This document shows positions 1 to 11,207 of a stretch of 64,000 bases of DNA, piece after piece. The notes beneath the pieces were generated by a model. It was not told the origin of the DNA. It made no database searches and saw only the letters and a list, made by a program, of their open reading frames with translations. A program made the translations under genes and the position numbers. Within the stretch, counting starts at the first letter, position 1; each line of letters begins with the position of its first letter. This stretch comes from Pictodentalium vernedei. Lineage: Eukaryota; Mollusca; Scaphopoda; Dentaliida; Dentaliidae. Where the stretch lies: positions 385,312,718 through 385,376,717 of the forward strand of contig CM062290.1 in NCBI GenBank assembly GCA_031216915.1. Reading direction: 5' to 3'.

Positions 1-65
1 AAATGCTTCAACACAAAACTGTTTCAGCAAGAAAGTTGTCAGTCTGTGAAAGGCGATGTTTTTCT

Positions 66-575
66 TTAACCCTTTACCCGACGCAGGCAATATGAAAATT
101 TATTATTTTAAATACCATTTTTTTTAATCTTCCCAAAAATTTCAACCAAACCATATCATGTGACCCCTCATTGGAACGAGCTCAACGAGCTCATTCCAAA
201 GAGGGGTCACATGATATGGTTTGGTTGAAATTTTTTGTAAAATAATATTTTTTCAGATGTTGAATTTGCTTATTACGCAGGTGGATGTGGCCGATTCATT
301 GCGTAAACAGGCCTGAAAATAAGCAATCTGACATTTGCAGAATGAGGTCACCAGAGGGTGAATTTGATGATGCTATACCATTCAGTGGGCCAATTTATCC
401 TCTGGGTACCTCTTTCTGATTAGTTTTGAGACCCTGATTCAGATTGAGGTTCACAGAGGGTAAGTTTAGTGATTCTATCCTGCTATGCAGGGTAGCATCA
501 CTAAATTCACCCTCTGGGGACCTCATTTTGCAGATGATAGTCTTCTTATTTTCTGGCTTGTATGTAAAGGGTTAA
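66..575 (+). mobile_element. TTAA-A MITE (copy 1), interrupted by a hAT-type MITE
   Basis: Both ends carry TTAA, with TTAACCCTTTACC on the left and GTAAAGGGTTAA on the right. The core is a hairpin built on TGACCCCTCATTGGAACGAG and its complement at about 160-215. The TTAA-plus-CCCTTT ends fit a piggyBac-derived MITE (family knowledge plus inference). A family C element (308-560) sits inside the right end and splits the terminal GTAAAGGGTTAA. Confidence 0.8.
308..560. mobile_element. hAT-type MITE, family C (copy 1)
   Basis: Inverted ends CAGGCCTGAAAATAAGCA and TTATTTTCTGGCTTG. The flanking 8-mers are TGCGTAAA (300-307) and TATGTAAA (561-568), which differ at two positions. Other copies have perfect 8-bp target duplications, the hAT hallmark. 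The internal hairpin is built on GGTGAATTTAGTGATGCTAC. Confidence 0.8.
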
Positions 576-1111
576 AAATATCAGCTTCATTCACTTAATT
601 CAAGTTTAATTGTGGTATAAATACAGAACACAATTTGGGTAGAGTACAGGGAACAGAATCAATGACATTTGGTGGGGTTTTTCCTGTATTTCACATGTGA
701 CTTCCATTCTCTGATTCACGATCCCCAAGCGCCATCCCTTTTGTGTTCTGTCTTATTATTTTTCATATTCCTGCAATGCTATCAGGTTTTCCATGATCTT
801 CTATACCAAACTCTAAAGCTACTGGAAGTTTTTCTCTTGAAAATATGGCTAGCTCTTAAATGTTGTTAGTTCATGTTCAATTTAAAACTTTAATTAAAAA
901 AATGTTGTTATCTCAAACATTAATTCCGCTTCTTTGTGAGATTGGTTTTTAACCATTAAATTCCTTTCTGACATTGAGAAGCCATTTGGATTAGTGCAGG
1001 TCCCCAACCTGCTGTCATATGGAAGTTCTTTTAACAAAAGTATAATTACTTTTGCAGTAGCTTCTTATCCTGTCTTGCTGCCTTTCGGCATTCTTGAAAT
1101 CACTAAGTCTT

Positions 1112-1392
1112 TCATTGATCAGTCAGATGCTAGGAAACAGCATTCTTTCAGTTTGGAAAATCCAAATTTTCTTCCATTGGGCCAAACTATGGTCGGCCTG
1201 ATGAGTTCGGGCCCCCTTTGGTGCACCCATTTTTGCCAAATGAGCGACAAGGATGATACAAAAATGCCCTCTATGTGGACTGTCATTGATCCCTGAGATG
1301 CAAGGAAGCAACGTTATTTTGGTTTGAAAAAGCAAAATTTTGACCGGGTCTGGGGCCCCCTTGGTACGTTTCCTGGCACCCTTTTTTTGGCC
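1112..1392 (+). repeat. Two degenerate tandem copies, ~172 bp unit
   Basis: The block beginning TCATTGATC at 1112 recurs at 1284, including a later GGGCCCCCTT. Identity is moderate. The rest of 576-1564 is AT-rich, presumably intronic, with no exon I recognise. Short open frames here are fragmentary and overlap on both strands. Confidence 0.5.
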
Positions 1393-1564
1393 CAGTCCAA
1401 ATAATACAGTTTACACTTTTAAGGTAATATGGTATTATATTTTTTTCAGTATAATAATCATTACGCAACTGAAATGTACTGGAAGGTTTGTCATATAGTA
1501 CTGAAAAAGTACTGGAATTTCACTCAGATACCTCTGTACAAACTCTGCTAAGATGAGTACAGTA

Positions 1565-1811
1565 CAGCTGCCGTGGACTGGTCACTTTCCACGTGGTGTG
1601 GGCAATATTTCCACGGACGCAATGATATTAGATTCCAAACACTAATTATAGAAATAATCATCAGGAAAAATTTAATTAATGAAGCACCGGGTACAACCCG
1701 GTGCTTCATTAATTAAAATTTTCCTGGTGATGATTTTTTTTACCTGGTAAATGTATGCAAGGACATCACTGCCCAAGCGTGGAATATGACCAGTCCACGG
1801 TGACTGTTCTG
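1565..1811. mobile_element. TA-flanked fold-back MITE, family H (copy 1)
   Basis: Flanked by TA (1563-1564 and 1812-1813). The ends carry CCGTGGACTGGTCA and TGACCAGTCCACGG. A near-perfect hairpin around 1680-1715 is built on TAATGAAGCACCGGGT. A second copy at 36651-37645 has another MITE inside it. It resembles a pogo/Tigger-type MITE (inference). Confidence 0.7.
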
Positions 1812-1896
1812 TACTTTAGAAAATGCTACAGGTGAAAAAATTTAGAAGACCGTAGACTCGTCAGGATAAAATAATTCTTTATATTTTTCTTTTCAG

Positions 1897-2164
1897 TCAT
1901 ATGTTGCATGCACTCCTGGTGTGCAGTATATTGGTTATTCAATGATAATTATGGGACTATTCAACATCTTTGGTGCAGTTCTTGTATCTATCTTTGCAAA
2001 GAAAATTCCACGTGAAGTTCTGTTTGGATTTGGAGGAATTTTACATATTGGATTAATGATTGGTTCACTCATTTGGATTCCAATGAAAAACAGTCTTCCA
2101 ATATTTTTTAGTTTTGCAGCTGCCTGGGGTGTTTGTGATTCCTTGTGGCAAACACAGTGTAATA
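1897..2164 (+). CDS. UNC93-like protein, penultimate coding exon
   Basis: This exon encodes about 89 residues of an UNC93-family (major facilitator superfamily) membrane protein. It begins directly after a pyrimidine-rich tract ending CAG (1894-1896) in phase 0 and ends after the first base of a codon, before the donor GTAAGT (2165-2170). The translation has three hydrophobic stretches: one near the start after SYVACTPGVQYIGYS, one after KKIPREVLF, and one ending at the family-typical motif WGVCDSLWQTQCN, where UNC93 proteins have W-x-TQ-x-N. UNC93A and UNC93B1 relatives act in membrane protein trafficking or ion-channel regulation; the role of this paralogue cannot be read from sequence. It joins in frame to 23453-23703. 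A GTG-initiated open frame begins inside the exon at 1921, but the splice context argues against a start there. Earlier exons must lie left of the window. Confidence 0.88.
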
Positions 2165-2258
2165 GTAAGTAAAGATTCTTGTTTCTACCCCCACTTCCTA
2201 TGCAAGATATGCGTGTCTCATATGAGAAGGCCATTTGAGATAGATAGAGGATCTCAAA

Positions 2259-2388
2259 CGAGTGATGTTTGGAGAAAAGATTTTTTGAAACGAGTTCGAT
2301 GAATTTGATTCACAACGAGCCTTTAGGCGCGTTGTGAATCGAATTCATCAAACGAGTTTCAAAAAATCTTATATCCAAACATCACGAG
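2259..2388. repeat. Long palindrome in the intron
   Basis: Arms of about 60 bp run outward from a short loop near 2321-2327. The left arm starts CGAGTGATGTTTGGA and the right arm ends TCCAAACATCACGAG. Pairing is near-perfect, with a few mismatches. Probably a fold-back MITE core with unresolved ends. Confidence 0.75.
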
Positions 2389-2715
2389 TTAAGATTCTGT
2401 ATATCACATGAGTTTTTGATTGTTTTTTACACTTTTTGTTTAATTCATTGTCACTAAATTCTCCCAAAACAATCGACAATCAGTTTGTTGGCTCAGACGC
2501 TTGACCCCATGACGTCATGAATGCGCTTTACTTGAACCTGTTGTCGTAATTGACGTCATGTGAACACCATGTCAAGAATACAATGCTTGCTGCTATGGGT
2601 CCATGCACCAATTAGACACTTGTTGATAATCAGGAAATAAGACGGGTTGTTACGTCGAAATTAACGATGTTTCACGTGATATATATCTTTCCCATGTGAC
2701 CAGCTTATTAGCATA

Positions 2716-3451
2716 CAGTAGAACCTGTCTTGAGAGACCGCCCTTTAGGCCACACAAAAGTGGTCTCTCAAGACAGGTGGTCTCTCATAACAGGTTTCAG
2801 GTTTTCTCAAGTCAGTGAATAACCAACCACAAAATTCAGACATGGAGAAGAATGGATTTTTGTATTTACTTTGTTGCTGTTCTTTTTTATGAAGTTTTTG
2901 TAACAAATTGAAATGGACTGCTATATAAATTATAAAAATAAATTAGTGTTGAAAATCTTCATTGAAGATTTTCAACACTAATTTATTTTTATAACAGTCG
3001 ATTTCAATTTGTTACAAGAAGATTTTCTACACAAATTTATTTTTATTCCTGTCAGATTTCAGGTATGTATGAAATTGTTTATTCAGCAATATCCTAATGT
3101 TTTCACAGAGGTCTTATAAAAACATCTCAATCTTTAATGAGTTAGCAATTGAAACCCAATTAAGAGCTTTTAATACTTTTAATTATGTTAATATAACCAC
3201 AATGGATTTTCCAATTACACAACAGGTAAAAAGTTTTTGTCATGGTTTCAGTCTTCAAAGGGGTGGTCTCTCAAGACAGGTCTATTATGGCATAAAATAC
3301 AAGTTGGTACCAGGTCACAGTGGTCTCTCAAGACAGATGGTCTCTCAAGACAGGTGGTCTCCCATAGAAGGTCCATTATAGAGTAAAACCAATTGGTGCC
3401 TAGCAGATGTGGTCTCTCAAGACAGGTGGTCTCTCAAGACAGGTTTTACTG
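2716..3451 (+). mobile_element. TA-flanked Tigger-like MITE, family G (copy 1)
   Basis: Flanked by TA (2714-2715, 3452-3453). The ends are CAGTAGAACCTGTCTTGAGA and GACAGGTTTTACTG. The subterminal unit GGTCTCTCAAGACAGG occurs several times, mostly near the right end, and resembles clustered transposase sites (inference). A central palindrome near 2903-3025 contains GTGTTGAAAATCTTCA and its complement. Nearly the same length as the copy at 36827. Confidence 0.85.
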
Positions 3452-3561
3452 TATTTAATGAGCACGGGGACTATTTAATCATCGCACGTACTTCCGTAAA
3501 CAAACAGCATGGTGTTACATTTCGTAAATATTAGCAGACAAGCATTTATCAATGAAAATAG

Positions 3562-3867
3562 AAAAAAAGCACAGACCCCAAAACCAAAGGATACTTGACT
3601 CTTTTGTATGAATTATGGTGTGAACTCCATTATGAGTGGAGAGAGTTGCACGAAATTCCTGTCAAAAAGTTATGCAAATACATTGCAGAATTCATCATAA
3701 ATGTCTGCACAGAAGACGGCCGGGAATATGAGACAAGTTACCTTTGAGGCATGATAGGAAGTTTCGATAGACATTTGAAGGATCATAAATATGGAAAGCA
3801 AATAATGTCAAATGACTGTGCAGAATTCCCATCGATCGATTCACATGCCCGACTCATGACATCGGAA
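3562..3867 (+). pseudogene. Crypton-like tyrosine recombinase N-terminal fragment
   Basis: One frame (codon starts at 3568) reads about 100 residues with a single stop. It includes ELHEIPVKKLCKYIAEFII and, after the stop, GMIGSFDRHLKDHKYGKQIM. This matches my knowledge of the N-terminal segment shared by Crypton-type recombinases and the host proteins derived from them (KIAA1958/ZMYM-like), where the equivalent stretch reads roughly RGMxxSxxRYLK. The stop is TGA at 3745-3747 where the family has arginine, as a CpG-decayed CGA would give. No catalytic RHRY domain follows. Upstream, a TAG at 3559-3561 closes the frame. It lies in the UNC93 intron on the gene's strand and is probably a dead fragment. 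Confidence 0.55.
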
Positions 3868-4069
3868 TGTGTCAATGTTTATTTTGCTACAAATCTTTAA
3901 CCCCTGTTTTGCCGGTTTGGGGTTTAACTTTGTGGTATATATCTATGGTATATACAGAACTTTCGTGCACTCTTTCTGATCAGCAATCAGTTTCTTTTTG
4001 TTCGATATAGCTGCATGTGCCCCTGGATTACTTTTGCTCACGTCACAGTGTTTTGGTTGGGGGAGAAAA

Positions 4070-4133
4070 ATTATCCCTGATCGGGTGGGTTTGAGATGGG
4101 GACATCTCACACCCACTCCCATTAGGGATAATA
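4070..4133. repeat. Imperfect hairpin
   Basis: ATTATCCCTGATCGGGTGGG pairs with the right arm ending GGGATAAT, around a GATGGGGACATC loop. Confidence 0.55.
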
Positions 4134-4802
4134 ATATTCTAGCTGAAATTTATCTGAAAGTACTTTGGCCTGCAAAAACCTTGAAATATGATTCAATTCA
4201 AAATTGTTTCAATGATTCAATTCGATTTGGTTTGAGTCACCCTGATTCTGAAATTTTCAATTTGTGGAGATGTTCTTGAGATCCTACGAAGTTTCTCCTC
4301 CTCTTACACACCTCTTGCATCATCAGGAGGGTTATGTTTCTAAAACTGATATAGTTTGTGGAATATTCTACTTTTTTGATTGACTTGCTCACACAGACAA
4401 GTTGCCATTGAATGCAGTACTTGAGGAGTGCGGACAGGTAATATTTCACATTGAGGTTGAACATATGCTCTGAGCTGCAAACCTCAGACCATGTTACTAT
4501 TAGTTCATCACAATAGCATGTATATTCCAGTAAGACCCTACCCATAGTCCAAAACCCACATAATGAAATGAACCAGGCAGTAAATAAACCTTTCATGTAC
4601 TCTTGAGTGCCTAATAATAATACATGTATGATTATTCTTTTTCGAACAAAATTCCAGTCTGTATGATCCCTATTTGACCCTGTATGATTATTAATTTTCA
4701 GCAATCGAATGTGCAGAGAGGCTGCTTATCTCAAGAAATTCACCAAAACAAACTAGTAAGGTACATGTACATGTACAAGCAACACAGGATGCAATGGAAA
4801 TG

Positions 4803-5053
4803 TTAATGGGTAGAGAGCTGGAAGCATATATTTGGGCTTTATTCTGAAGTACTGCTACCATAACTTTAAGACCTAGTACCCAGTGGATGTGCTTCATACC
4901 ATCACTGAAACAGAATTAATATAATTAGTCTATAAGGTTTTGCCTTGGTGCAATTTATGGGAGAGTGCCTATAGGCACTCTCCCATAAATTGCAACAAGT
5001 CAAATCCATGTGACAATTATGATAACCGAAAGTACTTTAGCCCTCCACCACTT
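4803..5053 (+). mobile_element. TTAA-D1 MITE (copy 1)
   Basis: Begins TTAATGGGTAGAGAGCTGGA and ends TTTAGCCCTCCACCACTT, a decayed form of TTTAGCACTCTACCAGTTAA. The central hairpin is built on GGGAGAGTGCCTATAGGCAC near 4960-4985. The right terminal TTAA is lost. Confidence 0.65.
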
Positions 5054-5550
5054 CAAAAGCATCAGACGTCTGTGTTATAACAACGGTTCAGAGCATGGCT
5101 CACATCTTGGAATTGTCAACCCTATACTATTATTCGACCCTGTACTATTATTAATTTTCAGGAAACTTTCCATCCTGTACTATTATTTTGCCCTGTACTA
5201 TTATTAGGCACTCTTATGTACCTCACGATGTCACTAGACAAATAATCAATAAATCAGATAAAGGTAGAGGTTACCCCATCTCTGTTCAAATCGTAAACTA
5301 ATTTGTAATTTAAACAACACTTCTTTTAGAACATAATCTGCTGTACATTTGAAAAATCGAAAAAATGAAGAGGTTTGCAAGTTACTCCATTGATGAAATA
5401 ATTGCGAAACGGGTAACCTCATTTCCATTATTTTGCGTGGTGATGTCGAATGGTGACATGTGCCACTGGAGTAGTACACACAGAAAAAATGTTGTAAGCT
5501 CTCGTCCAATCAGAGTTCAAGGATTTTAGTCTTATAGGAACAGTTATTAA

Positions 5551-5799
5551 TTAACTGGTAAAGTCCTCGAAGCCCATATTTGGGCTTTATTCTGAAGTGT
5601 TGGTACCATGACTTAAAGGCTTCATATTCAGTGGATGTTCTACATATCACCTTTGAAGTGAAATTATTTAGTCGGTTAGGATTTGCCTTGTTACAATTTA
5701 TGGGAGAATGCCAATTGGCACTCGGCCATAAATTGTAACAAGGCAAAGATATGTGAACAAATTTTGATTTCCAAATATAATTCACATTCTACCAGTGAA
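5551..5799 (+). mobile_element. TTAA-D1 MITE (copy 2)
   Basis: Starts TTAACTGGTAAAGTCCTCGA and ends CATTCTACCAGTGAA. The central hairpin pairs TTACAATTTATGGGAGA with its complement near 5690-5735. Same layout as 6969-7637. Confidence 0.75.
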
Positions 5800-5810
5800 T
5801 AATATAATTT

Positions 5811-5953
5811 ATTGTTGTGTATTGACAGTAACATGGTGTGACGTTTGCTGTCAGGAACTTATATGTTTAACCGAGCCGTGATAGCGGCAAGGGTGAACAT
5901 ACAAGTTCCTGACAGCAAACATCACACCATGTTACCGTCAATACACCACAATA
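5811..5953. repeat. Long palindrome, ~55 bp arms
   Basis: The left arm contains ACATGGTGTGACGTTTGCTG and the right arm CAGCAAACATCACACCATGT. The loop (about 5866-5900) is CG-richer than its surroundings. Confidence 0.75.
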
Positions 5954-5968
5954 ACGTATATGTTCTGA

Positions 5969-5986
5969 CCCCCCCCCCCCCCCCCC
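5969..5986 (+). repeat. Poly-C tract
   Basis: Eighteen consecutive C after TCTGA. The length may be affected by sequencing error. Confidence 0.9.
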
Positions 5987-6205
5987 ACCCACGTTTGGTA
6001 TTTGTGAATAATAAAATAAAGCAAGTGGAGTTATGAACAAATATAATTTATCGCACCTGTCATGGGCCTCAAAATAAAATCGAAATCGAAAGAACTAAAC
6101 TGGGTCACAGTGTCAAGTTTTATCACATTTGCCTCTTCAAGTTCAACGGTATTTATTACTTGAAAATCGGGCATTTAAATTAGTGCAATGCGTATGTGTT
6201 TCGTT

Positions 6206-6225
6206 CCCCCCCCCCCCCCCCCCCC
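6206..6225 (+). repeat. Poly-C tract
   Basis: Twenty consecutive C, followed by an A-rich run. Confidence 0.9.
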
Positions 6226-6968
6226 AAAACAAAAAAAAAATGACAGGCCACAAACACAATTTCATGCCAACGAAGAAAAATGAACGGCGTTCTTTATCGC
6301 TGTTACATCACAAAAATCGATACCTGATCATGAATGCAGGTCAAGGTTATTCACAAGCTGGAGACTCGAAATAAATTTCAGTTTCTTTTTATTGTGTCCA
6401 CTTATTTTAATTCAATAAGTAGTGATTGTGCATCTGTCAGCTAATCATCAGTGTGATTACTTTTGACAGTGCAATGTTTCTGAAGCAAAGACTATAGAGA
6501 AACTAGATTCTCAGCTGAAATGAATGTGATGCGATAGCGCGTTCAACCATGACTTTGTCAGCTGAGTCGCTTGTGTAATGACGTCATCTGCTAACATAAA
6601 GTTTATGTTGTACCGCAGCTGAAGGCTAACATAGAAAGTACAACTCGAGCGTGTAACCAATCAAACTTCAATAATTCCACAATGATCGGAACATTATTTA
6701 ATGATAAGAATGTGCTATATCTACAACTTGAAAGGTGTTGAGATTCAATTTCAGACTCGATTCAAAATCAGCCTGATTCAATTTAAGATTTGATTTAAAC
6801 CACAATTTGAGATTTGCAAGGCCCTGGCAGATGCACTTCCACAAAGGGGAAAGATCATTTCTGTAATTCATGACATTTACTTCATCTTTTTTCCATTAAA
6901 ACATATTTCCTGTTGTTTCTCCATCTAGTTTCCTACTTTTTATGTCAATGGTGATCTTCATGCCATTT

Positions 6969-7637
6969 TTAACTGGTAGAGTGCTGGAAGCCCATATTAG
7001 GGCTTTATACTGAAGTACAGGTACCACAACCTGAAAGGTTCATATTCGGTAGATGTGCTTTATATTATCCTTAATGCCACGTTATTTAGTCTGTGAGAAT
7101 TTGCCTTGTTGCAATTTATGGGAGAGTGCTTGTTGGCACTCTCCCACAAACTGCAACAAGGCAAAGACATGTGAACAAATTTTGATGACCAAAATAATTT
7201 AGCACTCTACAGTGGAGCCCACTAAATTGGATATTTCTTAATTGAATAACCCTGTTAATTGAATATAATTTCTCAACACAAAACCATTTACCATACCTCC
7301 AGTACAAATTTGACCTGTTAATTGAATATAGGTTATAGAGTAAACTCCTGTTAATTGAATAAAAAATCTTGCAACCTGTCGAGAAATTACCCAGTTTTCC
7401 TTTGTTTATAGACCTATTTGGCCTCAGTACATACAATACGGGCATTTAATCTATTGTATCTTGTTTGACAGAGCTCATGGAGCTCTGTCAAATGAGATAT
7501 AATAGAATAAATGCTAAGTTTATCGCCAGAATACAGGAAAGTGACACAATCCCTGTTATTTGAATACTCCTGTTAATTGAATAATTTTCATTGGCAAAGA
7601 GGCTCTTCAATTAACAGGTTTCCACTGTACCAGTTGA
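6969..7637 (+). mobile_element. TTAA-D1 MITE (copy 3) split by a TA-E element
   Basis: Starts TTAACTGGTAGAGTGCTGGA. The hairpin near 7110-7165 is built on GGGAGAGTGCTTGTTGGCAC. The right terminus reads TTTAGCACTCTA, then the E element (7210-7627), then ACCAGTTGA. D1 was therefore present before E inserted. Confidence 0.8.
7210..7627. mobile_element. TA-flanked MITE, family E (copy 1)
   Basis: Flanked by TA on each side. The ends are CAGTGGAGCCCACTAAATTG and ACAGGTTTCCACTG. CTGTTAATTGAATA recurs near both ends. The central hairpin TTGACAGAGCTC/GAGCTCTGTCAA is at about 7468-7490. Tigger-like by ends and TA duplication. Confidence 0.8.
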
Positions 7638-7729
7638 CAGTATCACATGCAGAGAGGCTCAGTAAACAGAATATTGCCTTCTTAAATGCACAGCATTATA
7701 AAATATTAAACTATTTAGTCTACCTTTAG

Positions 7730-8604
7730 TATGGAAAGCCAGTTGTGACATGCTTTTTGTGAAATGCTTTATGCCAAAATAGCAAAATGCAAATGCATTT
7801 TTCTGTTTGCGAAATGTGAAATGCTTTTTGCAAAATGCGAAATGGTTTTTTGCTAATTGTAAAATGCGCTTTGCCAATAACGAAACAGTGAATATACAGA
7901 TATCACGAAAAAGTGTTGACTGACGCCATGTGACTCAGGAAAATATGTAGATGGAAAATGTTTTAGTTTAAACAACAATCTTTTATTTCATACAATGCAA
8001 GATCCAATTCTGAAACTATTTTTATGTTTTTAATTCAACAAAATCTAAAACATGTATTTAACTGTTTTAAATAGAAGCGGAATAATCTAATGTTCTGTTC
8101 TAATTTTGGATTAAGTTAATATAAAAAGAATGAATTCTGTAACATTTAACATGTTTAGGTCAAGACCAATTTAATTCTAACTTGGCCGAAAAAGTTCTGA
8201 TTTATATGTTTTCTTATTTTCAAATCACGACCTACGCTGCTACTGTTTGAGACGCATACAAATGGACAATTTGCAAACTGCATTTAGCAAAAGACATTTT
8301 GTAAATTGGAAAAAAAGCATTTTGCAAAAAGCATTTTGCATTTCACACTTTTAATGCATTTTGCTATTTGTATTTCCTGAAAATGCATTTTGCCATTCAC
8401 ATTTCATTGTTAGCAAAAAGCATAAAGCAATTTGTATTTACCAGTCAGAATTCCATAATTAGAATATCTGAAAGGAAGGCATTGATTGGTTGTTCCTGAA
8501 ACGCTATTTGTGATACATGTACTGGTGCTTCTTTGTAAGCAAAAAGTATTTCGAATTTCGCAAAAAGCATTTCACAAAAAGCATGTTACAACCAGCTTTC
8601 CATA
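7730..8604. mobile_element. Family Q inverted-repeat element with GCAAAATGC-rich ends
   Basis: The left end TATGGAAAGCCAGTTGTGAC matches the right end GTTACAACCAGCTTTCCATA. CTTTAG stands directly outside both ends (7724-7729 and 8605-8610). Both subterminal regions are packed with degenerate GCATTTTGCAAAAAGC-type motifs in both orientations. No transposase is visible. The superfamily is unknown. Confidence 0.7.
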
Positions 8605-8666
8605 CTTTAGTATAATTTTGATTTGTTAACTGCACATAGATTATAGAGCAATTCATTTATAAAAGA

Positions 8667-8915
8667 ATAACCCTTTACCCAATGCAGAGAATATCAAAAT
8701 TTATTATTTTAATTACTATTTTTTAAAATTTCAAAAACATTTTCAACAAAATCATATCATGGGACCCCTAACTGGAACAAGCACATTGAGCTCATTCCAA
8801 TGAGGGGCCACATGATATGGTTTTGTTGAAATATTTTTAAAAATTAATTTTTTTCAACTGCTCAATTTGCAAGTTACACGGGCGGATGCGGGCGATTCAT
8901 TAGGTAAAGAGTTAA
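8667..8915 (+). mobile_element. TTAA-A MITE (copy 2)
   Basis: The left end is ATAACCCTTTACCC (TTAA mutated to ATAA) and the right end GGTAAAGAGTTAA. The core hairpin has decayed: ACCCCTAACTGGAACAAGC pairs imperfectly with its partner. Confidence 0.75.
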
Positions 8916-8937
8916 GAGACAAGTGCCTGTGCTGAGG

Positions 8938-9255
8938 TTTAAACCTCCAGTGTCTGATTTACCATGAGACTAAGAGGTCTGAACCTATCAGGCTGGTTGG
9001 TAAATGGCCCATATACATCGACCACTACACCACTCTCCAGAATCATACTCATGAATCTCACCCCAGATTTCTGCCTACTGAAACACCTGTACTGCTACTA
9101 ACTAATGAGGGTTGGATGAGCTCTCAAATGTAACAAATTGAGAGAGAAGTGCTGTAGTCGAGGTTCGAACCCATAACCTCTAGTACACAAAGCAACTGAT
9201 ATAACACAAGAGTAAGAGATCCGGTGTACCACGTCATCTCCCCCCTCCCACTAGA
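8938..9255 (-). repeat. tRNA-like dispersed repeat V (copy 1)
   Basis: On the minus strand the block reads TTTACCAACCAGCCTGATAG, then CTCTTAGTCTCATGG. A second related block with GGTTCGAAC-type B-box similarity lies near 9150-9180. The same double arrangement occurs at 38424-38850. Probably a SINE-like retroposon. Confidence 0.5.
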
Positions 9256-9390
9256 TATCTTCCTCCATGGATGATGATATCCTAGCATATCTTTCCCCCA
9301 GATTTGGGATGTGGAGGAGGAGGGAGATATCCTCAGATATCTTTCCCCTGTGGGGAAGATATCCAAGAACATCTCCTCCCCCAACTATAT
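9236..9390. repeat. GATATC-rich stretch
   Basis: GATATCTTCC/GGAAGATATC-like words recur many times here and again at 9693-9770. A (GT)n tract lies at about 9677-9690. The arrangement suggests a decayed fold-back repeat. Nothing else is recognised in 9391-9935. Confidence 0.4.
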
Positions 9391-9935
9391 TCCAAATCTG
9401 CTTATATAATGCAAAGCACCAATTTTGAATTTTTATTGAAAGGTGACAGAGATACCCGATAATATATCTAAACTTGTGGAAAAACGTCTAACAATTTGTG
9501 ATATGGTGATTGATCAACTTTTGTTCATCCTGGCCCAAATTACATTACTATTTGATGGGGGTATGTTTTTTCAAAACATAAGTATCTGAAATTGATGACA
9601 AAAATGTATAAAATATATGTCTCAACATTTGAGCAACAAATAGCATCGAATAAACAAGAAAAAAAATTATCATCAGTGTGTGTGTGTGTGGATATTCAGG
9701 TGGGGGCAGATATCCTAGGATATCTTTCCCCTTGGGTGAAAATATCCAGGGTGGGAAGATATCCTGTTAAACTGGATCAACAAAGCTGTTTGGTAAATGA
9801 CTCTTATACCTTAAGCATTACATACTGTTAACTAAATCAGAATATGGTTGTCAATTCAAAACTTATTTTTACATCTGAATTCCACAGGTTTACAAACCTT
9901 TTGGGCCTCATTACTTCCTACATAGAGAGGATATC

Positions 9936-10260
9936 TATGCTGTTTTAGTGGATATGAAAGTTTTATTTTTCACAAGTGCTTGTACGAGTGAAAAATAATA
10001 CTTTCAGGTCCACAAGAATGAGATAATTCCCAATATTCACTAAAATAGCATAGTTTTTCTGTTTATTATATGTTATGTGACATTTTACTGTGCAATGTTC
10101 AGTCTAATTCGACTGCAAACAGTTTCAAGACAATAACAAAGATCTGCTGATTGTTCCTTCAAGGCGATGTTCAAGGCGACATCATGCGCCGAAGCGTGAC
10201 TTCATTTAGGAAGATATTTCTCGCTATCCGTTAAGTCGATAGATATCGAAAAATATCTTT
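9936..10260 (+). repeat. Dispersed fold-back repeat R (copy 1)
   Basis: Contains a hairpin AAAGTTTTATTTTTCACAAG with its partner near 9990-10006, then a block with TTCAAGGCGACATCATGCGC. The same blocks recur at 62190-62775 in both orientations. Element ends are uncertain. Confidence 0.5.
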
Positions 10261-10987
10261 TAGATAATTTGCAATAATTCTCAGGCTAGCATATAATAAA
10301 GTTATTTTTTCTGAAATATTGCGGTTTGTCAAACCTTGGCAGCCAAACAAGATACATTGGAATAAATGCATAGTTTGTGAGCAGAATGTAGCAAAATTAC
10401 TCAATTCTGGTTAACTGTATGTTACTGTTGATTGAATATTTTTTTCAAGAAAAGCAGGGGTCCACTGCAATATAATTCCATATGAAAGGAAAAGGCATAG
10501 AGTGTTTTTTTAATAATTAAAATAATGTACCATCCAACCAATTCCCACAAGTTATATGTGATTAACTCCCCAAACTTCTCTTTTGGACTCTCTGTAATCT
10601 GGTAATTGTGAGAAAATCTTCATCACATTCCACTCTTGATAAAAGCTGCCTTTGACAGCTTTCCAAGTAATGTCATTCATTTCAATGAAGAAAAGTGAAA
10701 AAGGAATTTTCTTCAGATGATTCAGCAACTTAATTTAATTGGTTTTGCAACTAATAATATTTTAGTTAAGAGTTATGGTTTATATTCCAATATATATCAG
10801 AAAAAATTGTCATTTGGATTTTTCATTATCATAGAAATGATATGATATACCATTTAGCCTTGAGCACTGTAATACATTTTTTCATTCAATAAAAAAATGG
10901 TTTAGGGAAGATTAGGTTGAATAACAATACACAGGAAATTAATATCAAAACATTAATATGAATAGAAGAAATTTAGCCCTGGCTTTA

Positions 10988-11207
10988 TTAACTCCTTGCA
11001 TGCCCAGGACAGGATTTCTCTTGCCACTGGATTAAGTATAATTTTTACATATTTAATAAAATTTTACCCCTGTAAATTAGATGGATTTTTTCACCAATGG
11101 TTTGTTCACTTAAATTAAAATGAATTTTCCATCAAATCTAATGGCTGCTGTGAAGCAGCCATGAGTAGATTTGATTAAAAATATCTTAAAAATATTTAGG
11201 ACGTTAA
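10988..11207 (+). mobile_element. TTAA-I MITE (copy 1)
   Basis: TTAA at both ends. The core hairpin is ATGGCTGCTGTGAAGCAGCC at about 11141-11162, flanked by CATCAAATCTA and TAGATTTGAT. A partial reversed copy follows directly (11211-11268, starting TTAACCCGCTGAGTATTTTC). Confidence 0.7.

Noticed and set aside
669..869. Hydrophobic 66-residue open frame near the left edge
   Set aside because: Low-complexity, no splice context, no match to the UNC93 family; AT-rich chance frame.
994..1296. 100-residue frame that could be an upstream UNC93 exon
   Set aside because: It covers a degenerate tandem repeat and shows none of the family's membrane segments or motifs.
2114..2302. Open frame overlapping the UNC93 exon in another frame
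   Set aside because: Shadow of the real exon that runs into a palindrome.
4237..4704. 155-residue minus-strand frame
   Set aside because: Overlaps dispersed repeat N and shows no family motif; its neighbours at 28690 are repeat-derived.
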